Source: Parabacteroides timonensis
Lineage (GTDB): Bacteria > Bacteroidota > Bacteroidia > Bacteroidales > Tannerellaceae
Assembly (NCBI RefSeq): GCF_900128505.1
Contig: NZ_LT669941.1
Span: forward strand, 917,526 to 981,525
DNA length: 64,000 bases
Reading direction: 5' to 3'
Part shown: positions 25,634 through 35,052 of the stretch, piece after piece
Position numbering within the stretch: the first letter of the stretch is position 1
How the letters are laid out: every line of letters begins with the position of its first letter
Program-made: the position numbers and the translations under genes
Notes under the pieces: generated by a model
What the model saw: the letters and a program-made list of their open reading frames with translations, nothing else
The model's database searches: none
What the model was told of the DNA's origin: nothing

Positions 25634-26496
25634 TGATTGAAGCAAGTTACGTTATCCCACAGTTTCAGTTCACAGTTTGCCGGCTTCAGGATGTTTTCAT
25701 CGATGATGATTTCATTGTAATATTCAGCCGTGATACGTCCGGTACGCGGATTCTTCACACTATGTATCGGGCTATTAATAGTTGCCTGCACACTGCTATA
25801 TTCAAAACAGAGATCAGCATCATCCGCCATTGTACAGTTCTCCATTACCAGGTCATGTGCATAGCAAAGGGCTTGTGTCCCGGATATCTTGCAATTTACC
25901 AAGCGTAAGTTGCGTGAGTGCCATCCCAGATATTCACCGGTCAGTTCGGAATCATACACGGTCACATTTTCAGTGTTCCAGAAAGCATCTTTCGAATTGA
26001 TAACGGCATTACGGATTTCTACATTCTTACAATACTGGAATGAATAGTTTCCATTCTGACTGTAATTCTCAATATGGATATTCTCTCCGTGCATAAACAG
26101 GTAATCTGCTTTATCGATCTGTACATTCTTCAGTTCTACGTTACGGCAATGCCAGAACGTTTCCAACGCATTGGATAGTCGCACATTCTCTAACTTGATC
26201 CCATCCATATCACGGAACATCTTCGGAGCTTCCACAATAGTGTCACTCATTTGCAGGTTCCGTGAATACCACAGGGCAGCGCGTGCACCATCGGTAAAAA
26301 GGCAATTCTTCACGATAAAACCATCATTATGCCAAAAGGGATATTTACCCTCGAAACGGCAGTTTACCGCAATGATATTACTGCATTCTTTTAAAGCAGA
26401 TTCGCCAGTATGAATCGTTACATTTTCCAGTTGTAAATCGTGTGCAGCAAATAAAGGACGTTCGCCTTCATACTCTTTGTTCTTAATAATTTCCAT
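25630..26496 (-). CDS. DUF3737-family right-handed beta-helix protein, 288 aa
   Basis: Repeated short strands with asparagine/cysteine ladders (LENVTIHTGESALKECSNII, VNCRFEGKYPFWHNDGFIVK, WHCRNVELKNVQIDKADYLF) are the DUF3737 pattern, a pectate-lyase-like parallel beta-helix. There is no signal peptide, so it is cytosolic. The biochemical activity of the family is not established. Its tight coupling to a MalY/PatB gene hints at a shared amino-acid or sulfur pathway. A TACTTTTG box 27 nt upstream probably drives the pair. Confidence 0.85.
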   Translation of the reverse strand: MEIIKNKEYEGERPLFAAHDLQLENVTIHTGESALKECSNIIAVNCRFEGKYPFWHNDGFIVKNCLFTDGARAALWYSRNLQMSDTIVEAPKMFRDMDGIKLENVRLSNALETFWHCRNVELKNVQIDKADYLFMHGENIHIENYSQNGNYSFQYCKNVEIRNAVINSKDAFWNTENVTVYDSELTGEYLGWHSRNLRLVNCKISGTQALCYAHDLVMENCTMADDADLCFEYSSVQATINSPIHSVKNPRTGRITAEYYNEIIIDENILKPANCELKLWDNVTCFNQ

Positions 26497-26522
26497 AATT
26501 TAATTAATTATTTTTCATGTTA

Positions 26523-26530
26523 CAAAAGTA
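26523..26530 (-). promoter_or_regulatory. -7 box of the DUF3737-malY operon
   Basis: Minus-strand TACTTTTG (TAnnTTTG) lies 27 nt before the DUF3737 start codon. Confidence 0.55.
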
Positions 26531-26699
26531 GCTGGTCACAAAGAGATTATTTGTAGACGAATTACGGGTAATATAACCCAAATTACAGATTGTGTTCTCT
26601 CAAGTTCTCCGGAAAAGGTTACAATACATATTAAAGAAATCGCTTTCTTCTGACATAAATAATCCCCATAATAAGAAGACAAACACTAACAGTAAACCA

Positions 26700-26735
26700 A
26701 AAGATCGCTCTACGACTTATTACAGAGCGATCTTT
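26700..26735 (-). terminator. terminator hairpin after the M15 peptidase remnant
   Basis: Arms AAAGATCGCTC and GAGCGATCTTT surround a 14-nt loop, 17 nt beyond the stop of the decayed peptidase. It was probably the original terminator of that gene. Confidence 0.65.
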
Positions 26736-26751
26736 CTGTGTATAAACTTGC

Positions 26752-27030
26752 TCAACCCTGCATCCGGTTTCTCCCCTCCTTTTTCAATGAAAGATGCAGG
26801 AAACGACGCCGCTTATACAAAATAGCCTGATCGAAAACCAATCCCGAACTTTTCAAACGAGAGAGCAGCTTCTCCGGACCTCCGACAACATAACAATCCG
26901 CAGCTTCCCCTTTCCGGTGCTGGCTCGCAGGAACGCCACCCGCCAGACGGTTTACCGTTTCACTGCGATATCCGCTCAGGATAGCAATCGGAGCTTTATA
27001 TAATTGGCGTAAAGGCTTCTGGTAACCAAT
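26752..27030 (-). pseudogene. truncated M15 D-Ala-D-Ala carboxypeptidase remnant
   Basis: The minus strand encodes a C-terminal peptidase M15 domain: PIAILSGYRSETVNRLAGG, then the zinc motif SQHRKGEAAD (S-x-H-x6-D) and a late FLHLSL that supplies the third ligand. The reading frame is closed by TAA directly upstream (27031-27033), and the nearby ATG (MKFKLV) is in another frame. The N-terminal third is therefore missing and there is no proper start. Intact relatives cleave peptidoglycan stem peptides and often accompany phage-like or HU gene clusters. This copy is probably inactive. Confidence 0.72.
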
Positions 27031-27277
27031 TTAAACTTCATTGCCATAATACTAATATATTTGTAGTTTTATGCCCGATACCGGGACACACTGACAATAT
27101 ATAAGAGTAAGAAAAACATATCCTGCCATAATAAAGACAACTCAACACTTTATTGTCATATAAACGGATAAATGCTACCTCAAAACTGCTCTTCATTGTC
27201 ATTATTGTAGTGTCATCATCTTCGGCTTTATTAGATTTATTTCACACAATGTTTCCGTTTCCAGGGAATCCGATACT
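27031..27277. other. intergenic stretch
   Basis: About 250 bp of AT-rich sequence between the M15 remnant and the next gene. It may hold the degraded 5' part of the peptidase gene, but no coherent frame was found. Confidence 0.4.
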
Positions 27278-27808
27278 TCAGTGAGGCTTTTTACCTTTGT
27301 TTTTTATAGACTTTTTATAGTCACGATGAAACTTATCTCCCGGATCACTACCCAGAAGCGTCTCTTTATTCAATCGGAGAAGATCCTCCGAAGTAAGAAT
27401 TTGTGTCCGCAACTTATCCCCCAGGTACCCGACCGTCCAGGAATAAGGAAAAACCAGCAACAGAGAAAAGGCCAAATGAAGAAAAGAGGGATTCGGGCTG
27501 TTCTCCGGATTTTCCAGTTGCCCGATAAAACGCTGGATGATCTCAGGTTCCTGCAAATCGAACTGCAACGTGCCGAGCACCGTCTTTTCCAATAGGAAGT
27601 TAAGCGTACGCTGCCAGTCACGGGTAAACAGATGGGTCAAAAACAAACGATAGCGGACGTTCATCACGTCCCATTCGCAAAAAGCTGCCTTGTAAGCCAG
27701 TTGGAGATAATACAAACGCTGGGCGGGTGACAACTCATTCAGAATTTTTTGAAACTTACTAACCGATGGGGTCTCTTTGCCGAAAAGGGCTTTTAATTGT
27801 TTATACAT
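27278..27808 (-). CDS. hypothetical protein, 176 aa
   Basis: The product starts MYKQLKALFGKETPSVSKFQ and is mostly helical and aromatic-rich (YYLQLAYKAAFCEWDVMNVR, LFTRDWQRTLNFLLE), with a very basic tail (KSIKNKGKKPH). A moderately hydrophobic stretch (LHLAFSLLLVFPYSWTVGYL) could be a buried helix or a single membrane segment; there is no signal peptide. No family is recognised. It follows the pilus operon in the same direction, but a strong terminator lies between them, so it is probably transcribed separately. Confidence 0.6.
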   Translation of the reverse strand: MYKQLKALFGKETPSVSKFQKILNELSPAQRLYYLQLAYKAAFCEWDVMNVRYRLFLTHLFTRDWQRTLNFLLEKTVLGTLQFDLQEPEIIQRFIGQLENPENSPNPSFLHLAFSLLLVFPYSWTVGYLGDKLRTQILTSEDLLRLNKETLLGSDPGDKFHRDYKKSIKNKGKKPH

Positions 27809-27871
27809 ATATTATATGTTTTACCGGCAAGGGGAAATTCCCTCGCCTGCCCCGGCTGACAGGTACACGAA

Positions 27872-27916
27872 AAAAGCAGGAAAGTATGTCAAATGTTACT
27901 TTGACACACCTTCCTG
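27872..27916 (-). terminator. rho-independent terminator of the pilus operon
   Basis: Stem CAGGAAGG-TGTGTCAAA pairs with TTTGACA-TACTTTCCTG on the minus strand, followed by CTTTTTT. It lies about 37 nt after the last fimbrillin gene and marks the 3' end of the 14.5-kb operon. Confidence 0.8.
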
Positions 27917-27952
27917 TCAGGGTTGTGGCTTCAAAAGTTTTTAGGAGGAAGT

Positions 27953-29428
27953 TTAGGATGTTGGTTCTTTAGGATAAGACTCAGCTTTACCATCTTTACC
28001 AAATTGGATATAGATATCTTCTACTCGCTCTTCAGACTTATCGTCAAAATTCGCACCTTCCGGTAAGGTTAACCGAAAACCGTTTCCATCTAATATATAG
28101 CCCTCAGGGATTTTCAGGCTTGAAAGTTCATCCTCGTCACTCCAATCCACATGGGTAAAGAAATTTATATGGGTTCCATCATCTTTCTCGACAATTAAAT
28201 CAGGTATTAAATTCTCTAAAGCTACACCTTCAATGCCTTCTTCTACATTTTTCAATGCCTCTAACAACCTCTTTGCATCCTCTTCTGTATAAACACCCGG
28301 TACGCGATATTCAGAAACACCCTCCATTGGGTTGGTATCCCAATCTTTTATCGTATATCCTCCGCCGACACCGCCACCATCTTGAAGCGTCAAATGCAAC
28401 TCCATACAATCTCCGGCAAACAGTTCTTTTTGGGAAGTAGTTCCGGACAAAAGCTCCAAATCATCCAAAGTTCCGGTATAAGATTTATTCCCATCATCAT
28501 CATCATTGATTGTAACAATAAAAAAACCTAAATCATTATGAATGCCGATATTTCCCTCTTCAGTTTTCGAATCAACCTCTATTTCATCGTCCAGAGAACC
28601 AAATTTAAAAGGATGTACATAGAAGGAATCAGCAAGTGCATTGGAGGCTCCATCTTTCTGCCACTGCCATGTAAGGCTTTTCTCAGCACCCTTCTTTATA
28701 CAATTTCCGGCATCGGTATCATCGGTATTCTCCCAGCCAAACGGATTAAATGTCGCAGTTTTAGATAAATTAGGAAATTCAATAGTACATTTATAAAATG
28801 GTGTTTTAGTTCCATTGCTTGTATAATGTGTCACTGTCAACAACTTTATCTTGCTTATCGGGCGTTTAAAATACAAGGCAACGTCCTTTCCCGACTCTTT
28901 ATAAACAATCGGTCCCTTTTGCGTGATAATAAAATTTTCGAGTTCGGTTTCTGTATTTGTACCAAAAGAGACTGTACTTTTTAGTCCTCCTTTAGTATCT
29001 TCTGTTAATACCCCAGTCAGACTTCCATTTAGACGTTTAACTCCTTTTGGTTCCGTCCAGGCATAAAAAGTATGTTTTGAAGTCTCATCTTTCCACATAA
29101 GTTTATTCCCATCTGCAACACGTAAGACACCGGCTTCACCGGAAGGCGCTTTATAAGAACTAAAATCGTATTCCAAACTCTCTTCTGAACCAATCTCCAT
29201 CCAAATATAAAATGTACCAAAATCATGTTCGTTCGAGTTCAAGACAAAATAATTGTCTAAATTCTCACTTGCGCGTGTCGATATACCTTTCGATTTCTGT
29301 ACCGCACCGGTGAAAAGAATCTCTTCCGGATTATCATTCACATTCTCCGGAAGGATCTTCTCTTCTTCACTACATGCTACCAACAGGCAGCTTAATAGCA
29401 TACATATATATAATACGTTTCTTTTCAT
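27953..29428 (-). CDS. fimbrillin-family lipoprotein, 491 aa
   Basis: Lipoprotein signal with lipobox LLVAC (C19), then the fimbrillin (Mfa-like) N-terminal domain: GAVQKSKGISTRASENLDNY, FYIWMEIGSE, FYAWTEPKG. A possible maturation site T-R-A lies at residues 51-53. The C-terminal part (about 370-491) has the LDGNGFRLTL element that resembles the C-terminal modules of the other accessory proteins in this operon. It is the last gene of the operon, 24 nt after the 802-aa protein, and is probably an accessory or tip pilin exported to the surface. A specific Mfa or Fim counterpart cannot be named. Confidence 0.75.
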   Translation of the reverse strand: MKRNVLYICMLLSCLLVACSEEEKILPENVNDNPEEILFTGAVQKSKGISTRASENLDNYFVLNSNEHDFGTFYIWMEIGSEESLEYDFSSYKAPSGEAGVLRVADGNKLMWKDETSKHTFYAWTEPKGVKRLNGSLTGVLTEDTKGGLKSTVSFGTNTETELENFIITQKGPIVYKESGKDVALYFKRPISKIKLLTVTHYTSNGTKTPFYKCTIEFPNLSKTATFNPFGWENTDDTDAGNCIKKGAEKSLTWQWQKDGASNALADSFYVHPFKFGSLDDEIEVDSKTEEGNIGIHNDLGFFIVTINDDDDGNKSYTGTLDDLELLSGTTSQKELFAGDCMELHLTLQDGGGVGGGYTIKDWDTNPMEGVSEYRVPGVYTEEDAKRLLEALKNVEEGIEGVALENLIPDLIVEKDDGTHINFFTHVDWSDEDELSSLKIPEGYILDGNGFRLTLPEGANFDDKSEERVEDIYIQFGKDGKAESYPKEPTS

Positions 29429-29451
29429 TCGGTTTATTCCGTTTTATGTGA

Positions 29452-31860
29452 TTATTTTATGTAATTAAGATCGCCTGCATCGGGAACACTTTCGTCTTCT
29501 TCACCCACCATATTTAACGTTGTAGATATTTCTATTGTATTATTCTTTTCTTTAACCTCATCAGGTGCAACCCCAGCTAACCAGCCTACTATACAAAAAT
29601 CATCTATGGGGTTAATGCCATTATTCACCCTTACATACACCCTGTTATTATTCACATCTACGTCGGTATCTTTGTTTTCATGACGAATACAACCAAATGC
29701 TCCTCCTATTGTATAATATGTTTGGGACGATCCTGTTTGTTCTCCTATTGTCGAATTTACTTCGCCTTGAGCCGTACAAGAACTAGTATTAGCCCCCAGT
29801 GAATAACCGATCAAACTTCCGGTCGATGAATGTCCAATAGATGATGATCCCCCTAGATAAGCATGACATATTCCACCATGTACATTGCCATCATACTGGG
29901 AGTCTTTTATTTCTATATGTATATGTTCATCCCCTCCGGTAGCCCCCAAATGATGACCACGCATGACACCTGCCAATCCTCCGGTATAATTCCATACGCC
30001 ATCGGCTTCGGAAGCATCTACACCTGCCCGAATCTTACAATTCTCAATGCTACACCAGGAAAGACCGACCAAACCACCGGTATAATTATGTCCGCTGGAA
30101 ACTTTCATACCATTCTCTACTGTTATTATACTTTCACCATCAAGCATGGACACACCCCTTAACGATCCATTTTCACCCCCGGCATTCTGTCCGATAAGTC
30201 CTCCAAGCATCAGGGTCGATGATGTACCGGGATCTTGTTCTTTTCCGGTTATACTGACAGTTATTTTTCCAACGGTAATTTCCGATATATGAGTATCGGA
30301 ACTGTTTCCGACTAAAGCACCAATGGCTACTTCTCCATTGGGTAAGTCTGATGTAAGATTCACATTAATGTTTTCCAACCGTATACCTTCTATCGTCGAA
30401 CTCTTACTTTTAAAGGCTAAAGCTCCTATAGAATTTATGCCATCATCCTGCTCAACAGTTTCATACAACTGAACCTCTTCGAGTCCCAGATTCTTCACTG
30501 TAGCTCCACGGATTATACTAAATACAGGTTTATCCTTTATATTCTTAAAATAATGCTTATTACCATCAAAACTTCTACCCATTTCCAATGCTACCGGATT
30601 GAATTCCTGATTGGCAAAATCAATACATTTCAACAGCACAACCTCATTATCTATCACATCTAACAATTGAGTTTCTTTTTCATCTTCTCCTATTTGACAT
30701 GAATACTCTTTACCGGCACTTATAGCGTTCAAAAATTCCTGCAATTCAAACGAGTTTAGCTTAACAACGTCATCCCCATCCTGTTCCCAATCATCCGCAT
30801 CGCCATCCATTGTAATATGCCCTCCCAAATCATTCATAGAAACCACATACGATTTTCCGGCTTCCAGTTTTTGCAAACCCTCGCCACAAGTAGAAGCGTT
30901 TACATCCTTCCAGCTAAGCAAAGGACGACCCGGACGAAGGCTTAATGTCGCCGTACTGTAATCACCCGGTGGCAAAAAGAAAACAATGGCATCCTGCCCT
31001 TTTGTACCTTCTGTATCTCGGGTTGTTGAGGCTATCTGATTTCCCCTAACCGTAATCGATGTTTTATCAGTATTATTGCCAGACTCTTCTCTTGTAGATG
31101 GGCTTGCAACCAATTCTTCGGTAAAAGCAAATTTAAAACTTTGAGCACCTCCCTCTGTTCCTACTGCCATAAGCTGAAAAGTATTCGTGAGCGGTTCCTT
31201 ATCCCCATTCGGATTTGCAATTTCACTAGTCAGCCACAATTTGTCGGGGATATAACCGGTGTTTAAAAAATCTCCAACATCCGTCAATACCAATCTGGTG
31301 CACTTATGTTCGAATTTCAAAGAAACAGCATGGCCGTATTCGTTTACAGTGACCTCTTTTGTCATTAGCGGATCCGATTGAATAGTCAACGTATCCAGCG
31401 AAACAGGCAGAGTCGCTTCATTCATCCTGAGCATACCGTCGAACCCGGGATAGTAAAATGCAGCAAACACGGCTGATTCCGAATCGAGTGGCCAGCACAA
31501 AACTTCACCCGAATTATTCACCCATTTATCTCCCTCCTGATTATATTCCAGGAAACAACAAACAGAACTTATAAATTTTCCGCTTTTAACACCAGGATCA
31601 TTTTCCGTTTTTCCGTAAAAATTAGCAATTATCTGGATTTTGTCTCCATCCTTAAATGCTACTTTTTCGTCAAACTCAATAGAACTCCCTCCTTCCTCTC
31701 CTGTCCGGGTCAAAAGAGTGCGTTGGGGTAGTTCCATCACAAATTCCACCGGAACACCCTCGTTCTGTCCCGGATTCCTTTTTTCAGCCCATGGTTCATC
31801 TGTACAACCCAACAGGCTATAGCATATTATGCTGTATATGATTAAAATATATTTTTGCAT
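29452..31860 (-). CDS. fimbrillin-family adhesin with GLUG-type repeats, 802 aa
   Basis: Lipobox YSLLGC (C19). T-R-T at 51-53 is a candidate trypsin-like maturation site. A fimbrillin-like domain (FDEKVAFKDGDKIQIIANFY) spans about 40-340. The C-terminal 400 residues carry Gly-rich repeats such as IGALVGNSS, LGGLIGQNAGG, TGGLVGLSWCSIENC and TGGLAGVMRG, typical of GLUG beta-helix domains. This is the largest lipoprotein of the operon and the best candidate for the pilus-tip adhesin. The ligand is unknown. It is 2 nt from the upstream 614-aa gene. Confidence 0.8.
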   Translation of the reverse strand: MQKYILIIYSIICYSLLGCTDEPWAEKRNPGQNEGVPVEFVMELPQRTLLTRTGEEGGSSIEFDEKVAFKDGDKIQIIANFYGKTENDPGVKSGKFISSVCCFLEYNQEGDKWVNNSGEVLCWPLDSESAVFAAFYYPGFDGMLRMNEATLPVSLDTLTIQSDPLMTKEVTVNEYGHAVSLKFEHKCTRLVLTDVGDFLNTGYIPDKLWLTSEIANPNGDKEPLTNTFQLMAVGTEGGAQSFKFAFTEELVASPSTREESGNNTDKTSITVRGNQIASTTRDTEGTKGQDAIVFFLPPGDYSTATLSLRPGRPLLSWKDVNASTCGEGLQKLEAGKSYVVSMNDLGGHITMDGDADDWEQDGDDVVKLNSFELQEFLNAISAGKEYSCQIGEDEKETQLLDVIDNEVVLLKCIDFANQEFNPVALEMGRSFDGNKHYFKNIKDKPVFSIIRGATVKNLGLEEVQLYETVEQDDGINSIGALAFKSKSSTIEGIRLENINVNLTSDLPNGEVAIGALVGNSSDTHISEITVGKITVSITGKEQDPGTSSTLMLGGLIGQNAGGENGSLRGVSMLDGESIITVENGMKVSSGHNYTGGLVGLSWCSIENCKIRAGVDASEADGVWNYTGGLAGVMRGHHLGATGGDEHIHIEIKDSQYDGNVHGGICHAYLGGSSSIGHSSTGSLIGYSLGANTSSCTAQGEVNSTIGEQTGSSQTYYTIGGAFGCIRHENKDTDVDVNNNRVYVRVNNGINPIDDFCIVGWLAGVAPDEVKEKNNTIEISTTLNMVGEEDESVPDAGDLNYIK

Positions 31861-31861
31861 A

Positions 31862-33706
31862 TCAATTTGTATTTTCTTCTGTATTCTCCTCTACCTTTTT
31901 TGATTTATACACAAAGAGATTAGTTTTGATTGGAGCAGCACTAAAGTCATCGACCCCCTCTTTCTTTCCCCAAAGATGTTTATCATCATGAATCGCATCT
32001 ACACCTAAATACAAAGCTCCCTCAAATCTACATGTTTTTGCAGAACCACTAGAAACCGTTCCGGCCAAGGCACCTACATTTCCTGCATCACAAGAGATAT
32101 TTATATTTGTCACTGTACAATTTTCAACGGTACCCCCTGCGATGGTTCCGGCGATAGTACCAATATTATCGCTACTGGTCAAATTGTCCTTTTCTATGGT
32201 TATACCATCTATTTTCAACCGTTTCACGGTTCCGCCTTCAGCCAACTTACCGATAAATCCGATATTATTATCATCATTACGAGTTGTACTTTTCTTAAAC
32301 TTTAAACCGCTTAGTGTATGATTGCGACCGTCTAATGTGGCGTTGAATGTTTTAATAAGATACTGATAAGATTCTTCCAAGCTGGAACAATCTATATCTT
32401 TGTTGAGATAAAAAGTCCACTTGCCGCCGTTATTTTCTCCATATTTAGACAAATTTTCATTATTACCATCATTATTACCATCATTATATGCCTCCATCCA
32501 ACCTTTCAAATCCTCTAAATCATCGATACCCCTACTTTCTATTTTTACCGTCACATCATCCCATTCCACAATCTCATGCGGATAAATAGCCGGTTCCACT
32601 CCCTCTAATTTAACAGTTATCGGATATCGGGTACCTCCGGTCAAAGGTTTATGAACCGCTAAATCTTCGGCGGGTCTTACATACTGTACCGTACCGTTAT
32701 CATCAGTCATTTTGATATAATCAATTTCTGCCTCCGGAGGTAATATCACAGAGTAAACAGTTTTGCTTTTACTCCAGGATGTTCCAGCCAACTTATACGC
32801 ATCACAGCGGTTGGTTGGAAATTCTAAATGATCATCAGCACCTGTTTTATCCATAGAAAGAGAAAAGTTCCCTCCTTTTTTATAAGTCACACGTGCATTT
32901 ATGGAGTGTTTTAAATAGACTGTTACCTCCTTGCTTAAAGAAGAACCTCCACTAGCATCATCATTCTTGGTTCCGCCTTCAAGAGGAGTATTCAAATGCT
33001 CAAATCCTTCTCCCGGAAAGATCAGCAACATGGAACAAGCATGTTTAAAACTAAAAATGAACTCTCCGGTAGATGTAACGGTTCCGCTATTGACTGCAAC
33101 TAACAGGTCTATTACTTTATTCTTGTCGTCCTTATTTAGATTTGTAAAACCATCTTCATAATAAAGACTTATCGGGTATGAAAAATCACCAGATGATTCA
33201 TCTATACCAGTAGATTCATCAGCGCCCTTATTATGTTCATTATAAGGATAATAAGCCAATGTGCGTCCCAGGTTAGTCATAGAGGGTATCTTAATATCTT
33301 CATTTTGAAAATACCCCTTTTTACCTCCGACATGTGTTAAGGGAATATTAATCAACCGATCTTCATCCGTAGATCCTCCAACGCCATAAAGTGAGTATAT
33401 TCCGATTTTAGCCTTATCTCCTTCTTTAAAACCTCCATCTTTATTGGATGTGGGAAGATATGAGTAAAGTTTATCCATCTGTGTACCATATATATCACAG
33501 GGAGGTGTTGATCCAACGTCTTCAGCCTCACCACCACCGTCACCTTCAGTTTTCGTTTGTACCGTCGTCGCATCACCTATCGTGGCAATAGCTCTCAGAT
33601 AGGTGTGCGTTCCATCTATAATTTCTGTATCCGACTCTTCTGTACAAGCCGTACAAAAGAAAAAGCCGAAACAAAAGAGTAATCCGTATTGTAGTATTGG
33701 TTTCAT
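31862..33706 (-). CDS. fimbrillin-family adhesin-like lipoprotein, 614 aa
   Basis: Lipobox FCTAC (C21). T-K-T at 51-53 is the candidate cleavage tripeptide. A fimbrillin domain contains FKEGDKAKIGIYSLYGVG and LAYYPYNEHN. From about 400 it continues with WTFYLNKDIDC, LDGRNHTLSGLKF and Gly-rich repeats (NIGTIAGTIAGGTVENCTV, NVGALAGTVSSGSAKTCRF) that resemble GLUG repeats. It is therefore a smaller relative of the 802-aa neighbour. Low-complexity Asn/Asp runs (NDGNNDGNNEN) precede the C-terminal module. It is close to the 447-aa gene (2-nt gap) and probably a tip or accessory subunit. Confidence 0.78.
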   Translation of the reverse strand: MKPILQYGLLFCFGFFFCTACTEESDTEIIDGTHTYLRAIATIGDATTVQTKTEGDGGGEAEDVGSTPPCDIYGTQMDKLYSYLPTSNKDGGFKEGDKAKIGIYSLYGVGGSTDEDRLINIPLTHVGGKKGYFQNEDIKIPSMTNLGRTLAYYPYNEHNKGADESTGIDESSGDFSYPISLYYEDGFTNLNKDDKNKVIDLLVAVNSGTVTSTGEFIFSFKHACSMLLIFPGEGFEHLNTPLEGGTKNDDASGGSSLSKEVTVYLKHSINARVTYKKGGNFSLSMDKTGADDHLEFPTNRCDAYKLAGTSWSKSKTVYSVILPPEAEIDYIKMTDDNGTVQYVRPAEDLAVHKPLTGGTRYPITVKLEGVEPAIYPHEIVEWDDVTVKIESRGIDDLEDLKGWMEAYNDGNNDGNNENLSKYGENNGGKWTFYLNKDIDCSSLEESYQYLIKTFNATLDGRNHTLSGLKFKKSTTRNDDNNIGFIGKLAEGGTVKRLKIDGITIEKDNLTSSDNIGTIAGTIAGGTVENCTVTNINISCDAGNVGALAGTVSSGSAKTCRFEGALYLGVDAIHDDKHLWGKKEGVDDFSAAPIKTNLFVYKSKKVEENTEENTN

Positions 33707-33708
33707 AA

Positions 33709-35052
33709 TTATTCAGTATCTTTTTTAAAACTAGATTCTCCTTTTTCATTAATTGTATGACCATTCCATTGAAACGTATGAGACGACGATAACGATGTCA
33801 AGAACTCATTAAATGCCTCATCACAAACATCCGTTAAGTCTTTCCAGAGATAAAAAGTCCAACTGTCTCCATTTTGCACCCCATATTTCCTCAAAATCCA
33901 AATGTTCTCATCTGAACTGCTTAAACTTGAGATCTTACTAAAAGCGTCCATGCACTCTCTCAATTCCTCAGTAGTACGAATACCAACCTGACCAACCGAT
34001 AAATCTTTATCCGGCAACACATTCCATTTCTCAACCAGAACTGGTTCAAAATAAATATTACGATCATTAAAATTCCCTAATTCAGCTTCAATAATCAAAT
34101 GATATCCGGCAAGAAACTCTAATGGCTTCGTTATGCTATTCTCTATTTGCATAGATGCATTTAGTGGACCAGTATAAGTTACACCACCAACTTGAACACT
34201 TAATTTGGGTCTATCCTCATCTCCAAATATTTGAGGTGGAAATATCCAGGCTTTTGTAATATATGAGCCATTTTCAAACTCACCGTTGAGCTGCTGATCT
34301 GATTTACTCTTTCCGGCAATCACTTTTCCTGTCAACCGATTAAACGAAGCAGACTTTAAAATCACACCGGATAACGTCACATTTACACCACTTTCTTTCA
34401 AAGAAGATTGAACTTTCTCTTCTTCTGAGAATATCACAAACGTCACTTTAGACATCTTATGCTCCAATTCAAAGTGTAGTGGATTTAATATCTCTCCTTG
34501 TTGTTTACTAACCTCCAATTGCCCCCATAAAATATCATTACCAGTTCCTACTATCTCCGGAGCTGGAGCAGCGTCATACTTGCTGTACCCACTGCCGTCG
34601 TCCCCAGTTGGAAAGCTTATAGTTTGTGAAGACGTAGGTTTTTCTCTTACATTATATTGAATATTATCCAATATAAAGTGGCGACTTTTCAAATTAATAT
34701 CACCCCATGTTAATTGATCCTGAGGCTCCTTAGTTTTATAAGGACGCCCTTCCCAATCCTTATCGCTTACATTGTTTTCAGTTCCTGTTACATCAATAGT
34801 TGTATAGAAGTTGTCTGCACTACTCTTTTCTACATACGAAAAATAATAAGTAACCTGAGCTTTATCGTCTGTATCTATATCAACATCATCCTTTATTTCT
34901 CCATCAGCTTTAGTTTGTTGTTCCTCGTTGATTGAAACGATTATTTCCAATGCATTTTTTTCATCTACTACCGGACCATACGGCCTCTCGTCCGAGCAAG
35001 CAGAAGCGAACAAACAGATACCGATTGCTACGATCATTTGTATTGTTTTCAT
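33709..35052 (-). CDS. fimbrillin-family lipoprotein, short C-terminal module, 447 aa
   Basis: Lipobox FASAC (C19) and T-K-A at 47-49. The N-terminal fimbrillin domain includes KAQVTYYFSYVEKS and HFELEHKMSKVTFVIFS. The last 85 residues (MDAFSKISSLSSSDENIWIL, then WTFYLWKDL and FQWNGHTI) parallel the 614-aa protein up to its LDGRNHTL element, but the frame stops there and no GLUG repeats follow. It may be a structural pilin or an adhesin that never had, or lost, its repeat tip. Its start overlaps the previous gene's stop (ATGA). Confidence 0.75.
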   Translation of the reverse strand: MKTIQMIVAIGICLFASACSDERPYGPVVDEKNALEIIVSINEEQQTKADGEIKDDVDIDTDDKAQVTYYFSYVEKSSADNFYTTIDVTGTENNVSDKDWEGRPYKTKEPQDQLTWGDINLKSRHFILDNIQYNVREKPTSSQTISFPTGDDGSGYSKYDAAPAPEIVGTGNDILWGQLEVSKQQGEILNPLHFELEHKMSKVTFVIFSEEEKVQSSLKESGVNVTLSGVILKSASFNRLTGKVIAGKSKSDQQLNGEFENGSYITKAWIFPPQIFGDEDRPKLSVQVGGVTYTGPLNASMQIENSITKPLEFLAGYHLIIEAELGNFNDRNIYFEPVLVEKWNVLPDKDLSVGQVGIRTTEELRECMDAFSKISSLSSSDENIWILRKYGVQNGDSWTFYLWKDLTDVCDEAFNEFLTSLSSSHTFQWNGHTINEKGESSFKKDTE

